Source of the DNA: Eulemur rufifrons
Lineage: Eukaryota; Chordata; Mammalia; Primates; Lemuridae
Assembly: GCF_041146395.1 (NCBI RefSeq)
Contig: NC_090996.1
Coordinates: forward strand, 32,202,738 to 32,266,737
Direction of reading: 5' to 3'
DNA length: 64,000 nucleotides
Shown: one piece after another, positions 44,409 to 55,192 of the stretch
Layout of the letters: every line of letters starts with the position of its first letter
Position numbering within the stretch: position 1 is the first letter of the stretch
Program-made: the position numbers and the translations under genes
The notes under the pieces: model-generated
Database searches by the model: none
What the model was told of the DNA's origin: nothing
The model's input: the letters and a program-made list of their open reading frames with translations, nothing else

Positions 44409-44448
44409 TACACACACGCACACGCACACGCACACACACACACACACC
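44409..44448. repeat. CA microsatellite
   Basis: CA tract with three CG interruptions, directly beside the MER5A fragment. Confidence 0.95.
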
Positions 44449-45599
44449 GTGTCACAGGTGTTCCGAGTACCTGATGTGGAATACCAGTGTGTTTAGTCCA
44501 ACAGCAGAATGACTTGTGGATAGGGCCGGGAGTGGGAGGAGGTGGGAGTTTAATATGTTTTTAAGATCTGAGGGCTTTGTGTGTGGATATTTCGCTTCTC
44601 TTTGAAAACACGATCGCTTGCTGTGCTAACTCTCAGAAAGGAGGTAATTGTTAGCAGGGTTCTTTCTGAAGCACTGATTATGCACCATGAATATATTAAA
44701 ATCTACAGGTATTTTGCAGAGAACTCATGGGAACACTCAGGAAGTGCCATTTTGAAGTCCCCGAAGCCATAACGAGGACTAAGAAATAGTGATGTAATGT
44801 AGTAGGAAGAATAAACAGATTAAGCTTCCCAAGTTCTTATCCCAGGCAGGCAACACGGGGGTGGTCAGACCTAGCTGAGCCAGTTTCTTTGCAGCAAAGC
44901 CCTACTTGACTCACAGGTGTGATGATGAAGTGCGGTGGAAATGAGTTGGCAGGTATAGGTGACAGACAAATTGAGTGAGGTACCATCATTGCTTTTTGGT
45001 AGGTCTTTTTTAGAAAGAATGAAGTGGCAGTAATCCTGGAATCCCTGTCCAAGAATGTCGAGGACCTGGAATTTGCTCAAGAAATTCTTTAATAATGGAC
45101 GAGAGAGAGAGAGAGTAAAAAGCAAAGCACACACCATATGCCTTATGATGGCAGGTAGCGTTGTCTTGCATCCCTTTCTATTTTTATTATAGTCTAAAAG
45201 GTATTTCACAGAGGCCGGCAGCCACGAACAGACTGAGGAAAGCAAGGGGTAACCAACTTGAGAGACTGTCAACGAGAAGGCCATCAGTCTATTTGATTTC
45301 TCTGCTTCCTCCTGCTTTGACTTGTCTCTGTGTTCAAAAGCTAAGACTGGCTTGCTTGCCATTATTCCGTAAGGCAATTAAGCAACTTGGCAATAAAAGC
45401 AATCCCATTTTTTCTGGAGTATTTCACAGAGAACACAGAACAGCACAGGACAGATGTTGAACCAAAACGCAAGTACTTCTCTGAACACAGTCCTCAGTGC
45501 CAAGGCTAAATGGTCCGCCAGAGAGCTGGCTTCCATCTCGCCATCCCTCCTCTGGGACTTTTTTCCAACAGTTAATTCTTCCCTCTGCTCCATCTTCAA
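44449..45599. other. Unannotated unique DNA
   Basis: Includes a short GA run at 45101-45114. A minus frame of 168 codons (44871-45377) has no recognisable domain and I do not call it. No gene or clear repeat. Confidence 0.4.
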
Positions 45600-46215
45600 A
45601 CTCTCCTGGCTGTTGGGATATAAACATGCTGAAGCTCTCTTCTATTAATCCTCCTCCTTCAGCTCTCCCTCAACCTTAAGCACACTGCTGGTTTGGGTCT
45701 ACCTCTAGCCACCAAGTGCTTTGGAGCGAGTAATCCACGTTTACCAGCTCTCTGATGACCTCCTGTAGTCTGGTTTTACTGTTTACAACACTCTACTGAA
45801 GCTACTGCCTTAGCACCTCCTTCACTGATGTCTCCCCTGGTCCCACCCATGTTCCAGCCACGAGCCCAGTTGCTGTCTCTTCATCCTCTGACCTGTTCAT
45901 CTCCTGGCAACTCTCTGTGATTGAGAAGCACCACACACTCCTGCCCGTCTTCCTGCCCCTGAACTATTCTCATCTCTTTATCTACTCTGCCTACACACCA
46001 CCCTTCCTAAATCACGTTCCTTAGCATCCTGCTCTGCACACATTCCCCTTGAATCTCTGCCTATAGATGCCGTCTACGTCCCCCCAGCTGCTAGATCCCA
46101 GAGCTCTGTGTACTCTTCACCTCTTGGCTAGAGTTCCCATTCCCTTATCTCCAACTCAAAACACACCATCATCAGCTGGCTATCTGCCAGGCATCTGGGG
46201 CTACTGTTTACAACC
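45600..46215 (+). mobile_element. Possible L2/CR1-type LINE fragment
   Basis: CT-rich sequence with L2-like words (ctcctggctgttgggatata, cctcttggctagagttccca, ccttatctccaactcaaaac). It is diverged and the assignment is tentative. Confidence 0.4.
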
Positions 46216-46268
46216 AATCTATTCACTCATTTGATAAGTATTTATTGAGTGCCTACTATTTATGCAAA
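46216..46268 (-). mobile_element. L2 3' terminus, antisense
   Basis: attcactcatttgataagta then tttattgagtgcctactatt is the reverse complement of the L2 3' end. Confidence 0.6.
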
Positions 46269-46269
46269 A

Positions 46270-46775
46270 ATAGAAACAGAAATCCACTATATTGGTTATC
46301 TCTTGCTAGTGTAAATATTTACTCAAAAACTTATCAGCTCAATAAAACAAGCATTAACTCTCAGTGTCTACTGGGCAGGATGTGGCACAGCTTAGCTGGG
46401 TGCCTCTGGTTCAAGGTCTCTAGCAAGGCTGGAATCAATGTGTCTGCTGGGGCTGCCGTTGGAGCGCAAGACTCAACTACAGAAGGATCTGTTCTGGGCT
46501 TACTCATGAGATGGCTGGCAGGATTCAGTTCCTCAGTGGCCCCTGGCTGTTGGTTACCTGCAGTTCCTGGTCACAGGGGCCTCTTCAGTGGGCAGCTCAG
46601 GACTTGGCAGTGGATTCACTTAGAGCAAGAGAGCAAGCGCCCAAGAGGGAAGCCGATGTCTTTTTATGACTCGATTTTGGAAGTGATATCCCACTCCTTG
46701 GAAGCGAATCGACATGTCCAGCCCATACCCAAAGGGAGGAGGTCATGCAAGAGCCTGGATACCAGGAGAAATGGA
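46270..46775 (-). mobile_element. MLT1-type LTR-like repeat, antisense
   Basis: ggttatctcttgctagtgta, aaaaacttatcagctcaata, cacagcttagctgggtgcct, caaggctggaatcaatgtgt, ctgctggggctgccgttgga, gacttggcagtggattcact, gatgtctttttatgactcga follow, in reverse, the theme of the LTR split at 18460-19780. Family from memory. Confidence 0.5.
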
Positions 46776-46924
46776 TGATTTAATGCCAACTTAGAAGCTA
46801 TCACAACCCCATTCCCAGAAAGCTTGGTTCCTGTGAGACATAATCCTAAGTGCATGGCAGAGATATGGGAAGAGAGGATGGATCCGTGTCATGAAGGAGC
46901 TTGTGTGCCATGCACGCAACTCAA

Positions 46925-47150
46925 CATGTCTCCAATTCAACTTTTATTTTCCTCCTTCAATCCTCTTAGGTTCCCTTCATTTCCACTCATTGCATCTTAC
47001 CATCTCTTGTCTGGCCCAGAAGAGCAGCCTCTTAGCTGGTCTTGTGAAAAGCCCTTCCCTGCCCTGAATCCATTCTGCACACATCCAAGAACAATTTGTA
47101 AAATACTCTACTTGCATCTCTCTGTCTCTTCCCATTCCAAGTGACACAAA
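46925..47150 (+). mobile_element. L2 LINE, part 1 of a split copy
   Basis: CT-rich L2-like internal words (tctcttgtctggcccagaag, agcagcctcttagctggtct, tccattctgcacacatccaa). The copy continues at about 47706. Confidence 0.55.
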
Positions 47151-47705
47151 CTCCCCTCAAATTAGTTTAAGCTACAAACGGGATTTATGGATACATGTAG
47201 GTAATAATTCCAAAGGACACTGGTTTTAGGCATTGATGGAATCAAATGCTCAAACAATGAGAGGCATTTTTTCTCTCTTCTTTCTACTTTCTTCTGTGTT
47301 GGGATCCTCCTCAAAAGGTTGTTTGGTTACTGTGTCAAAGGTGCCCTCCAACAGGCACAGACTCCCATATCATATTCTACCCAATCCATAACTCGAGCAG
47401 AAAGGGTTATTCTACAGTAGTGCTATAAACATCCCTGGAGTGTGCACTCCCTGGCCCAGATGGGATCACATACCTGTCACCGAACCACCATGGTGACCAG
47501 GTGAGCACAGTGCTCTGTCTGACTGGCCACATCTATGGAACAAGAGTATGGAGTCAACCTGCCCTGAACCACCTAGTCTCAGAGTGGTGGACAAGTGACT
47601 TCCCCCAAAGGAAACTAGAAACCTATTACAAGAAGGGTATTCCAAATTCTGAACAGTCAAATAGTCAGATAGGTAATATAACACAAATGTTAAAACATCA
47701 CTTAT
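47151..47705. mobile_element. Unclassified LTR/MER-like insertion in L2
   Basis: gggatcacatacctgtcacc, gaaccaccatggtgaccagg, tgctctgtctgactggccac, cttcccccaaaggaaactag, ctattacaagaaggg resemble a dispersed LTR-like repeat. It interrupts the L2 copy. Family not assigned. Confidence 0.5.
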
Positions 47706-48051
47706 CTAATTAATAACCTCATTCCTTATAGGATAAAGTTCAACCATCTTTGCTTAGCATACAAGACTCTCCATGAATGAGTCCAAGCCTGTCTTCCTAG
47801 TCTTATCTGCCCTGCATTCTGATTTCACTCACAAAGAAATACACATTCGTCTCTCAATAGTCTGTGTTCTGTTCTGTCATACCCCTGAATCCCCCTTTCC
47901 TGGAGTGCTGAATTTCTACTTCATCACCTGTTGAGCCATCACCTGTCTCAGGATCCAGGTCAAATGCTGTCATTCTATTGAAGAATCCACCCAACTTCTC
48001 CTGGCTCAACCAGCTGCTCCTTTCCCAAGAAATCATGTAAACATCTCTGTT
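47706..48051 (+). mobile_element. L2 LINE, part 2
   Basis: ttataggataaagttcaacc, catacaagactctccatgaa, ttcctggagtgctgaatttc, gatccaggtcaaatgctgtc fit L2. A MER20 element follows inside it. Confidence 0.65.
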
Positions 48052-48270
48052 TAACAGTGGTTCTCAACAGGGGCAGTGCTGTCCCCTCAACAGGGGACGT
48101 TTGGCAATGTCTAGAGGTATTTTTGGTTGTCGTGACTAGAGAAGGGGCACTTCTGGCATCTAGTGAGTCGAGGCCAGGGATGCTGCTCGACATCCCACAG
48201 TGTACAGGCAGCGCCCCCAAAACCAAAAAGGATCCAGAATGTCAACAATGCCACGATTGAAAACCTCTGT
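48052..48270 (+). mobile_element. MER20 hAT element
   Basis: aacagtggttctcaacaggg, aggggacgtttggcaatgtc, tagaggtatttttggttgtc, cacttctggcatctagtgag, gccagggatgctgctcgaca, acagtgtacaggcagcgccc, caatgccacgattgaaaacc is a nearly full-length MER20. It splits the surrounding L2. Confidence 0.9.
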
Positions 48271-48440
48271 CTCTCGTAACATTTAATGCCTTGTATTATA
48301 ATTACCAATTTTATATCTTCCCAACGAGACCATGAGCTCCGCAGGGGCGGGGACAGTTTTGCATTTGTCAATGTACGCCCGGCTCTAGCAGGTGCCTGGC
48401 CCATAGCAGATGCTCAACAAACATTGGCAGAGTGACTGCG
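48271..48440 (+). mobile_element. L2 LINE 3' end, part 3
   Basis: gagaccatgagctccgcagg, ggcggggacagttttgcatt, aggtgcctggcccatagcag, atgctcaacaaacattggca is the L2 3' end completing the copy interrupted at 48052. Confidence 0.75.
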
Positions 48441-48479
48441 TCAGAGAATGGCTGGCCAGATGGGCTTCTGAAACGTTAT

Positions 48480-48790
48480 CCAAGAAACTGAGTTCCTGGA
48501 AGGCATCACGCTTCCTTAAATGGCCATTGTATTAGAAAATTTCAGCTGCAAAGTGTTTTTCCTTCCTTTCCAAGAATAAACTTGAACAAAATGTAAACTT
48601 CCAAATTTGAAATCACGTGACTTTCTCTGCACGTCTATTGCTATCTGTGGGTCCCGTGTTACTGGTTATTAATAAGTGTCCTCTTGGCTTTTTGTCATTT
48701 CTAAAGACAGAGGAAAGAGCTATACTCCCATTAAAATATACACCTCTCTTATAGTTCCCCTAATTTTTGTTTTTTTTACAACAAGACAAC
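48480..48790. other. Candidate conserved noncoding block
   Basis: Repeat-free sequence with gctgcaaagtgtttttcc, ttgaaatcacgtgactttct (E-box CACGTG at 48615-48620), actggttattaataagtgtc. No coding potential. Confidence 0.3.
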
Positions 48791-49274
48791 ATTTCATGAC
48801 CCTTTTCCCCCATCCAATTTTAGTTTAAAACAAGGCTGTGCATGTGATATCTTCATCTAAGCCATTGCACGCTTGACTAAGGAATGCACACGTCACCAGA
48901 AGCTCAGGATGCCATGTGAGGTCGAACACGTTTCTCAGAAAGGACATTCAAATGTCAGATGGAATGATTTACACCACATGTCAATAAAAAGTACTCCGAG
49001 GTCCTCCAAGTCAATAAAGCTTATTAGAACAATCTCAGGGCTGAGTATCAGTGCACCCTGATGAGAACCTCTGAAGTCAGACACCATCTCCAGGCAAGTG
49101 GCATTAAACAGACCATTCTGGAAGGAGAAATAAAACCCAAAGCTTCCATTATTTTGAGAGTTCATGTTAACCGAATAACATATAAGAAGCTGGAGAAATA
49201 GGTGCCTATATTCTCATAGTTAAAACCTTCTAGACACTTGTAGACATTCATTCTTTAAACTCTCATAAATTGAA
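48791..49274. other. Unannotated unique DNA
   Basis: No gene or clear repeat recognised. Confidence 0.4.
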
Positions 49275-49560
49275 AGTCTCCAAAAGGCCAAGCATTGTAA
49301 CAGGCATATCACATTTACTCAGTTTTTAGGAGTACACACTTAAATCGTGCTGTTTATGTGTATTCTCCTAAATCTTTACAAATGTAACTATTTATATCAT
49401 CATTATGACCCTATGAAATGAGTATAGCCTTATCCCCATTTTGCAGAGAAAGAGACTGAGTTCAGAGAAGCTAAGTAAAACGCCCAAGGTCGCCCAGCTG
49501 GTAAGCAGCAGAGCCTTCATGCAAAGTCAGGCGGTCCCTACCCACTGTGCAACACTGCCT
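49275..49560 (-). mobile_element. MIR SINE
   Basis: ggccaagcattgtaacaggc, gaccctatgaaatgagtata, ccttatccccattttgcaga, gaaagagactgagttcagag, cgcccaaggtcgcccagctg, gtaagcagcagagcc: reverse-complement MIR with an insertion near 49330-49380. Confidence 0.8.
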
Positions 49561-49829
49561 TGTGCGTTACTTCTAGTCTGATTGATAAACCCTAAACCCC
49601 AAGTTTGGCCCACTTGATATTTCTAAAATTATAATTTCAAAATCAGGATTCACAGAGAAGCTGGATTTGTGGATTCTCTTGACAAATCAAAACATCTGGC
49701 CACCTGAGCCCGCCTTCTTGCAGGTGGTGTGGCAGGAGGGTGGTGCAGATCTTCCTCATTCATTTGGCCACTTGTGTGGCTCCTGAGGCATTTGAGTCTC
49801 AGACCCTGGCATAGCTGTTCTGTAGACGA
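49561..49829. other. Unannotated unique DNA
   Basis: No gene or clear repeat recognised. Confidence 0.4.
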
Positions 49830-49925
49830 AGATGCTGAACCCAAAAGATGTTAAGGAACTTGGCCAAGGCCCCAGAGCTCGTGAACAGCAGAGGCTGGAT
49901 TTGAACTTGGCAGGATCCCAATGGA
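49830..49925 (-). mobile_element. MIR fragment
   Basis: gttaaggaacttggccaagg, ccccagagctcgtgaacagc, agaggctggatttgaacttg is a reverse-complement MIR core. Confidence 0.55.
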
Positions 49926-50313
49926 AAATAACCTGGCATGCTCAAATTAAGGCCATCAGGGAGCTGTCCCTTTATTTAAAAAGGTGCTAGTGACAGAGGT
50001 GTGGCAGGTGTGGGGCAATAACCATAGACTAATGTCAGCAAAGCCGTCATTATCCCTAGGTCTCCAGGAATCAGGGCAGGGAGTTGTAACCAGAACCCGC
50101 AAGAAGAGAACTGTTGAGAGCAGGTGCTTCGAGATGAGGGACAGGGACCTGCAGGTGAGGGACACAGGAAAACTCACAGGGAGGGAGGCAGGGGGCTAAC
50201 ATCCTGATCTCATTCCACTCCTTCCGTCTCGTTCCTTGCCAGGGTGCCCCCAACCAGGCAAACCCAAACGGCAGTCAGAGGACCTGGAACCTTGCCGATT
50301 AGGGGCAGAGAGC
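49926..50313. other. Unannotated unique DNA
   Basis: No gene or clear repeat recognised. GC rises to the right. Confidence 0.4.
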
Positions 50314-50334
50314 GGGGTGGGGGTGGGGGTGGGG
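50314..50334 (+). repeat. G-quadruplex motif with single-base loops
   Basis: Four G runs of 4, 5, 5 and 4 bases separated by single T loops. This pattern is the most stable class of intramolecular parallel G-quadruplex in vitro. The G-rich strand is plus. Confidence 0.9.
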
Positions 50335-50479
50335 AATGCACATCTCGGGTAACACAGAAGACACCCAACACGTAACTCCTGCTGGACTCCACAAACAGTT
50401 CTCTTCCCACTTCACTTGCTCTAACTCACTCAATTTACTACCGTAACAATATTAAATGTACCAGCACACATAAATACGG

Positions 50480-50580
50480 TGCTTAAGATGTGCCAACCCC
50501 CATTCTGAGAGCTTTACATAGATCCACCCATTTTTCTAAGTGCCTACCATGTGCTAGAAACTGTGTCCTGCCTGGAAACA
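50480..50580 (-). mobile_element. MIR/L2-like fragment
   Basis: gcttaagatgtgccaacccc, cattctgagagctttacata, gatccacccatttttctaag, tgcctaccatgtgctagaaa. Reverse-complement MIR followed by an L2-like word. Confidence 0.45.
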
Positions 50581-50754
50581 TAGCGGGGAGGGGGACACAA
50601 GGGTGGCAGAGGTCTTAGCAATCCTCTTCTCTCAAGTATGGGGTCAGGTCATGCTACCACACTGCAAGCTTCTTCAACCTTTCGTTCAGACTCATGGGCA
50701 AACCAGACGTCCTGTTTTAAGGGAAAGGGAAGCAAAACGAGTGGGAAATGCAGA

Positions 50755-51590
50755 GGTGCCTCCACCTGACTAGCCATCAGAGAAGTGAAAATCAAAACCA
50801 CAACGAGGTATCATCTTACCGCAGTCAGAATGGCTATTCCCAAAAAGACAAAAAGTAACAGATGTTGGTGAGGATGCAGAGAAAAGGGAACTTTTCACCC
50901 ACTGTTGGTGGGAATGTAAACTAGTACAGCCACTGTGGAAAACAGTACGGAGATTTCCCAAAGAACTAAAAATAGAATTGCCAGTCAATCTAGCAATCCC
51001 ACTATTGCGTATGTACCCAAAGGAAAAGAATCAAAATATCACAGGGACAGCTGCACTCACGTGTCCGTCTTAGCACCATTCACAACAGCACAGCTATGGA
51101 ATCAACCCAAGTGCCTATCGGTGGATGAACGGAGAAAGAAAACACGGTATATGCACGATGGAATACTATTCAGCCATGAAAAAGAATGAAATTATGGCAT
51201 TTGCACCAACGTAGATGGAACTGGAGGTCATTATCTTAAGTGAAACAAGCCAGGCACAAAAAGGCAAATATTGTATGTTCTTACTTACATGTGGCAGCTA
51301 AAAAATTTGAACACATGGAGGTAGAGATAGGAAAAACAGATAATAGAGACCGGGAAGGGAGAGTGGGGGGAGAGAGGAGGGTGGAGAGAAGTGAGCTAAA
51401 CGGGTGCAAACACACGGTAAGATGGAAGGAGTCAGTCCAGTGTTTGCCAGCAGAGTAGGATGACTATACTTAACCAAAATGTGCTGTACTTGGGTGAAGG
51501 ACGCCCTGAATGCCCTGATTGATCGCCATGCATTATATACGTGTAACACAATTTCTCACGTACCCTAAATTTGCACAATAGTAAAAGAGA
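50755..51590 (+). mobile_element. L1 LINE 3' end (ORF2 C-terminus and 3' UTR)
   Basis: The best-preserved L1 of the window: ctagccatcagagaagtgaa, aatcaaaaccacaacgaggt, gatgttggtgaggatgcaga, gttggtgggaatgtaaacta, ctattgcgtatgtacccaaa, gatggaatactattcagcca, ggcaaatattgtatgttctt, then a 3' UTR with gactatacttaaccaaaatg and a short A-rich end. ORF2 is interrupted by stops, so no active protein. Looks like L1MA/L1PB age rather than a young L1PA. Confidence 0.85.
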
Positions 51591-52164
51591 AGAAAGTACC
51601 CAGGTGCTGCCTATGAGTCCCGTTAACCAGCACGGCTATTTATCGCTACCCTGCCAGGTTGTCCAGGCAAAACTCCTATAATCCGAGTACCGCTCCCTGA
51701 GCTTTGATAGCTGATTAGCCTGTTGATCTAGGATGAAAAAGAGACATAAAGAGCAAACATAAGTTAAAAATGACTTAAGATCTGTAGATCATTCATGCTT
51801 GAAGGGAAAATTTCCAGCCCTACAGCAGATATGGGACCAAAGAATGGGGAGGGGAGGGATTGAGGAGGGGGCTGGGGGTCCCAAATCCCTTTGGATACTT
51901 CATTTGGCAAAATGCGATGTTTCCCAGACTTCGTGCATGTGCCACCCTCACGATTTTTGTCGCATATTGGTACCAGATGCACCACTATATATTCAATATT
52001 TTTTCTTAAATTGTTCATTTCTTTATTTAAAATAATGTATCTTAAAATGCAAACATTGCTATCCTAATTAAAAACTAGAGCTGTTCCAATACATATTTAA
52101 GCACATATTAAAGTTAATAATCTTATCTGTGTAATATCTAAAACCCACCTTGTATATCTTTAAT
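51591..52164. other. Unannotated unique DNA
   Basis: Purine-rich patch at about 51837-51880 (ggggaggggagggattgagg). The AT-rich right part (51980-52160) shows no recognised element. Confidence 0.4.
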
Positions 52165-52375
52165 AATACACAAACATATTTTGGGAAAGCACTGTTAAAA
52201 GCATGGACTCTGGAGTTAGACATGATGAAGCTCAACGCCCCAATTCCACAGGGCTCAGGAGGATTTGCCTCATACAATTTTGCTGAGGATTAAATAAAAC
52301 AATTCACACAGAGCGCTTAACACCCTGCGTGGCCCATGGAAGGCACTCGTGAAATGTTACATTTCAGAGCTCCAC
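52165..52375 (+). mobile_element. MIR SINE
   Basis: aaaagcatggactctggagt, tagacatgatgaagctcaac, gctgaggattaaataaaaca, attcacacagagcgcttaac, gaaggcactcgtgaaatgtt. Plus-strand MIR with a degraded middle. Confidence 0.65.
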
Positions 52376-52680
52376 AAGCCAGGCCATTGGTGTTTCCTAG
52401 ATCACTAGACCCTGGTGTGTCTATATACCAGTGATTCTTAAATTGGAGAGGATGGTGACACTCTAGAGAAAACATATCTTCTGGGAGATTCTCAGAATTC
52501 TAGGACACACCCGGCCCCTGGAGAGCTCCAGACTCCCATGTGGCAGAGAGTGGGGTTTCCACACCGTGCAGATGGTGCTCCAGTAGGTTAATGTTGCCGC
52601 CACCAGCTAATGAGAACCCACCTGTAAGTTCTAAGAAGGGGAGCAGAGGCTAAGAGATTTCAATTAACACTGAGATGTTC
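52376..52680. other. Unannotated DNA
   Basis: A start-like word (accagtgattcttaaattgg) near 52428 could be the edge of an eroded hAT element. Nothing firm. Confidence 0.35.
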
Positions 52681-52752
52681 ATCCATCTCTTCACCCATCC
52701 ACCCATCCACCCACCCATCCATCCACCCACCCATCCATCCACCTATCCATTC
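52681..52752. repeat. CCAT/CCAC tetranucleotide repeat
   Basis: Impure CCAT/CCAC tract, the reverse-complement type of the TGGA minisatellite at 4.1-4.35 kb. Confidence 0.9.
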
Positions 52753-52870
52753 AGTCCACAAATATTTGAGTAACTATTTCCAGGCTCTGTTGCAGGGGCT
52801 GGTTGTATAATATTGGGCACAGTAACACAACAGCAGTTCTTCCCCTGACGATGCCTCCAAGACAGTGGGA
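52753..52870 (-). mobile_element. L2 3' end, antisense
   Basis: cagtccacaaatatttgagt, aactatttccaggctctgtt, gcaggggctggttgtataat are reverse-complement L2 3' end. Confidence 0.5.
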
Positions 52871-53545
52871 GACACAAGAGAGGCATGCATGGGATCCGGT
52901 TTTTATACTCCCCAGGTTTCTTTGGCCCCACTTATCCCCTGGGATGTGGCCCTTTCCTTGAAGGAAATTCCAGCTATCCCTGTGGTGCTTCATGTGTTAA
53001 CATCATCCAGCCATTACTGCTGCCCCCAGGCGAGGGCCGGCTTTCGCATCACATCTTCATCGTGGCTGCATAACCCAAGTTCAACCCGACCAGACTCGTG
53101 AAGGCTATGGTTCCTCCACTGCTTCCAAGTTCAGAACTGTCACACCATGAGGCGTGGGATCTGGCTTCCCTGGGTGCTCACCTAAGGGGCCAAGAAATGC
53201 AACCTGTAAATCTAGGTGACGTAATTTTCCCAACAGGATAATAGGAGGTGGTAAGACGTTGGCAGGCACATCCTTGCCCCTCCAACACACCATTCCAGGG
53301 TACAGAGTCCCACACAGCCTGCGTGAAAGACATCCCATGTAATGAGCAACCCACTGTTGTTCCTTGCAAAGCTGCGGTTGTCTCAGTAACACCAGGAACA
53401 GACCATCCTGTATGCACCTGCCTTCTCTCCCTGCCTCACCTCCTTCTTCCTTCCTTCTTGCTGTCCTGGTATCATACCTCTCTATAAAGCCTTAGCTTGT
53501 CAGCTTTGTCTCAGAATCTGATTTTTAAGGAAACTTAAAGTTAAA
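52871..53545 (+). mobile_element. Possible old LTR
   Basis: The 3' part cctctctataaagccttagc, ttgtcagctttgtctcagaa, tctgatttttaaggaaactt has the look of an LTR R/U5 region (TATAAA-like signal followed by a tgtctcagaatctg block). The rest is unplaced. Confidence 0.35.
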
Positions 53546-53589
53546 AAAATGCATCAAACAACCATACAAATAAGTACATATTTACAAGC

Positions 53590-53960
53590 TGCTATGAGAG
53601 CCTTCAACATGGGGCAAGAGTTGGACCAGGTCTGGAGATTCAGGTAAGGCTTCACTTGCAGAAGCAATGTTTGAATTGAGATAGAGGAAGAATCAGAGTT
53701 AATTAATTTGGGGAAGAAGTGCAAAGGAGCATTCCAGGCAGTTAGAAAAGTATTTGCAAAGCCCTGCAGCAGAGACAAGGGAGGAGGAGGGAAGAGTCAA
53801 GTGAATGACAGGAGGGAAGGGTTGGCAGGAGGCTAGACATAAACTCTAAGGAGTGAAGATGCAGAGGACCATTCAGAATGGTGCCACTAATGAATTACTC
53901 AAGATTCCTGAGCCTCCTTCTTCACTCAAGAACTCTGTCATGCTCCTTGAGCAGGGGTCT
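53590..53960 (-). mobile_element. L2 LINE fragment, antisense
   Basis: attcaggtaaggcttcactt, atgtttgaattgagatagag, gcaaaggagcattccaggca, gtatttgcaaagccctgcag, agagacaagggaggagg are the reverse complement of the L2 3' region. Confidence 0.65.
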
Positions 53961-54555
53961 GAGGCAGTTTGTGATTAATGGAGTGTTCAGAGGATTCAGG
54001 ATAAATGTTTCCCATAGCGGTTCATTAACTTAAGTTTTTCTGGACTTAGAAATGCAGATAAACCAATGTCTTCCATAGAGAGATGTTTCACATATCAGAA
54101 AAAATCAGGAAAAAAAAAATCCTGATGAACTCAAGGTGATGCCAGTAGGAATCCAAAGTCTCTCTGCAACATGACATATGAATTTATAGGCATAGTAACA
54201 TCTAACATGGGTACCAAGAAGACACTGAAAGACTAGGAGTATCCAAAAAAATGCCATTTGGACTTTAGTTACGGACAGTCAGATACTTGGCAAGGTCCTC
54301 ATGTGCTTTAAACAGAAAGGTCATTAGGACAGGAGGACAACAGCAGTGCACTGAGGACACTATAGCGGTGCCTTGGGGACCACTCACACCATCACCAGGA
54401 CAGAAATCTGGGAAAGGGTGAAGGATGTGGCTCTGTACCTACCCCACAGTGAAAACCCTTCAACGCTGACCTGTTTAACATGTTGGGCATCCACATACAT
54501 TTCATTCAAAGAAAGAGAATTCTATCACCTTGTTGAAAAGACACAAGCCCTAGGT
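53961..54555. other. Unannotated unique DNA
   Basis: No gene or clear repeat recognised. A short poly(A) run lies at about 54110-54119. Confidence 0.4.
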
Positions 54556-54939
54556 ATGTCCAAAGCTGCTTTGCGTTCTAAACACTCAAGATTCAACTTA
54601 GGCTCCCTGATAACTGCCCATGTGCCCCCACACCCTCCAAATATCTTATTTATACTATTATGTGCTTTTGATGACTCTTCACTTTGTTATAGACAATGCA
54701 AATATAAACGTCAGTGTCGCCTACTTTGGTTTCCCCCCCCAACCTTGAAGAATTGCTACTGCAACTGGACCTATCGGTGCAACTTTGAGAATATTAGAGA
54801 CTTTCAAAGAGACCCAGCTCACCCCAGTAAAAATCTTCCACATCTGAAGACGTTCCCCAGAAAAGAACAAAAGAAACTGGACTGGGATTATGATTTCTCT
54901 CCAGGGACTCTGTGGGTTTACAGAGCCTGGAAACTCTAA
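54556..54939 (+). other. Uncharacterised 127-codon frame followed by a poly(A) signal
   Basis: An ATG frame beginning MSKAALRSKH and ending VYRAWKL, preceded by 61 further open codons without an ATG. It has a cysteine cluster (CYRQCKYKRQC, then NCYCNWTYRC) in the middle but no domain I recognise. AATAAA lies at 55048-55053. No promoter or splice structure is visible. This is likely chance; I include it because it is one of the few long frames outside GC-rich DNA. Confidence 0.12.
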
Positions 54940-55159
54940 TGCCTTGTCACACAGGCACACCAACAATGACCGGGAGGACCTGGTGAGGCACCAGCTGAAG
55001 AGAGAAACCCACGATAAGCTCCAATGTTATTGTTTTCCCCATACGGGAATAAAAGCTCAATATTGTCAAATTTCCACATTTTTAAGAGAAGTCAGAATTT
55101 AGATTTCATATTATATATTCTAACATCTTGAAAATCATCCAATGATTCCAAATAAGCAA
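54940..55159. other. Unannotated DNA
   Basis: Contains the AATAAA at 55048-55053 noted above; nothing else. Confidence 0.4.
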
Positions 55160-55192
55160 AAAAAAAAGAGAGAGAGAGAAAGAGAGAGAGAA
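55160..55192. repeat. A-rich/GA microsatellite
   Basis: Nine A residues followed by GA dinucleotides with a single aa interruption. Confidence 0.9.

Noticed and set aside
44871..45377. 168-codon minus-strand frame
   Set aside because: No recognisable domain, no promoter, ordinary composition; length is within chance for a 64-kb window.
50755..51590. Possible coding remnants resembling reverse transcriptase
   Set aside because: This is a decayed L1 3' end with interrupted frames; annotated as a mobile element, not as a gene.
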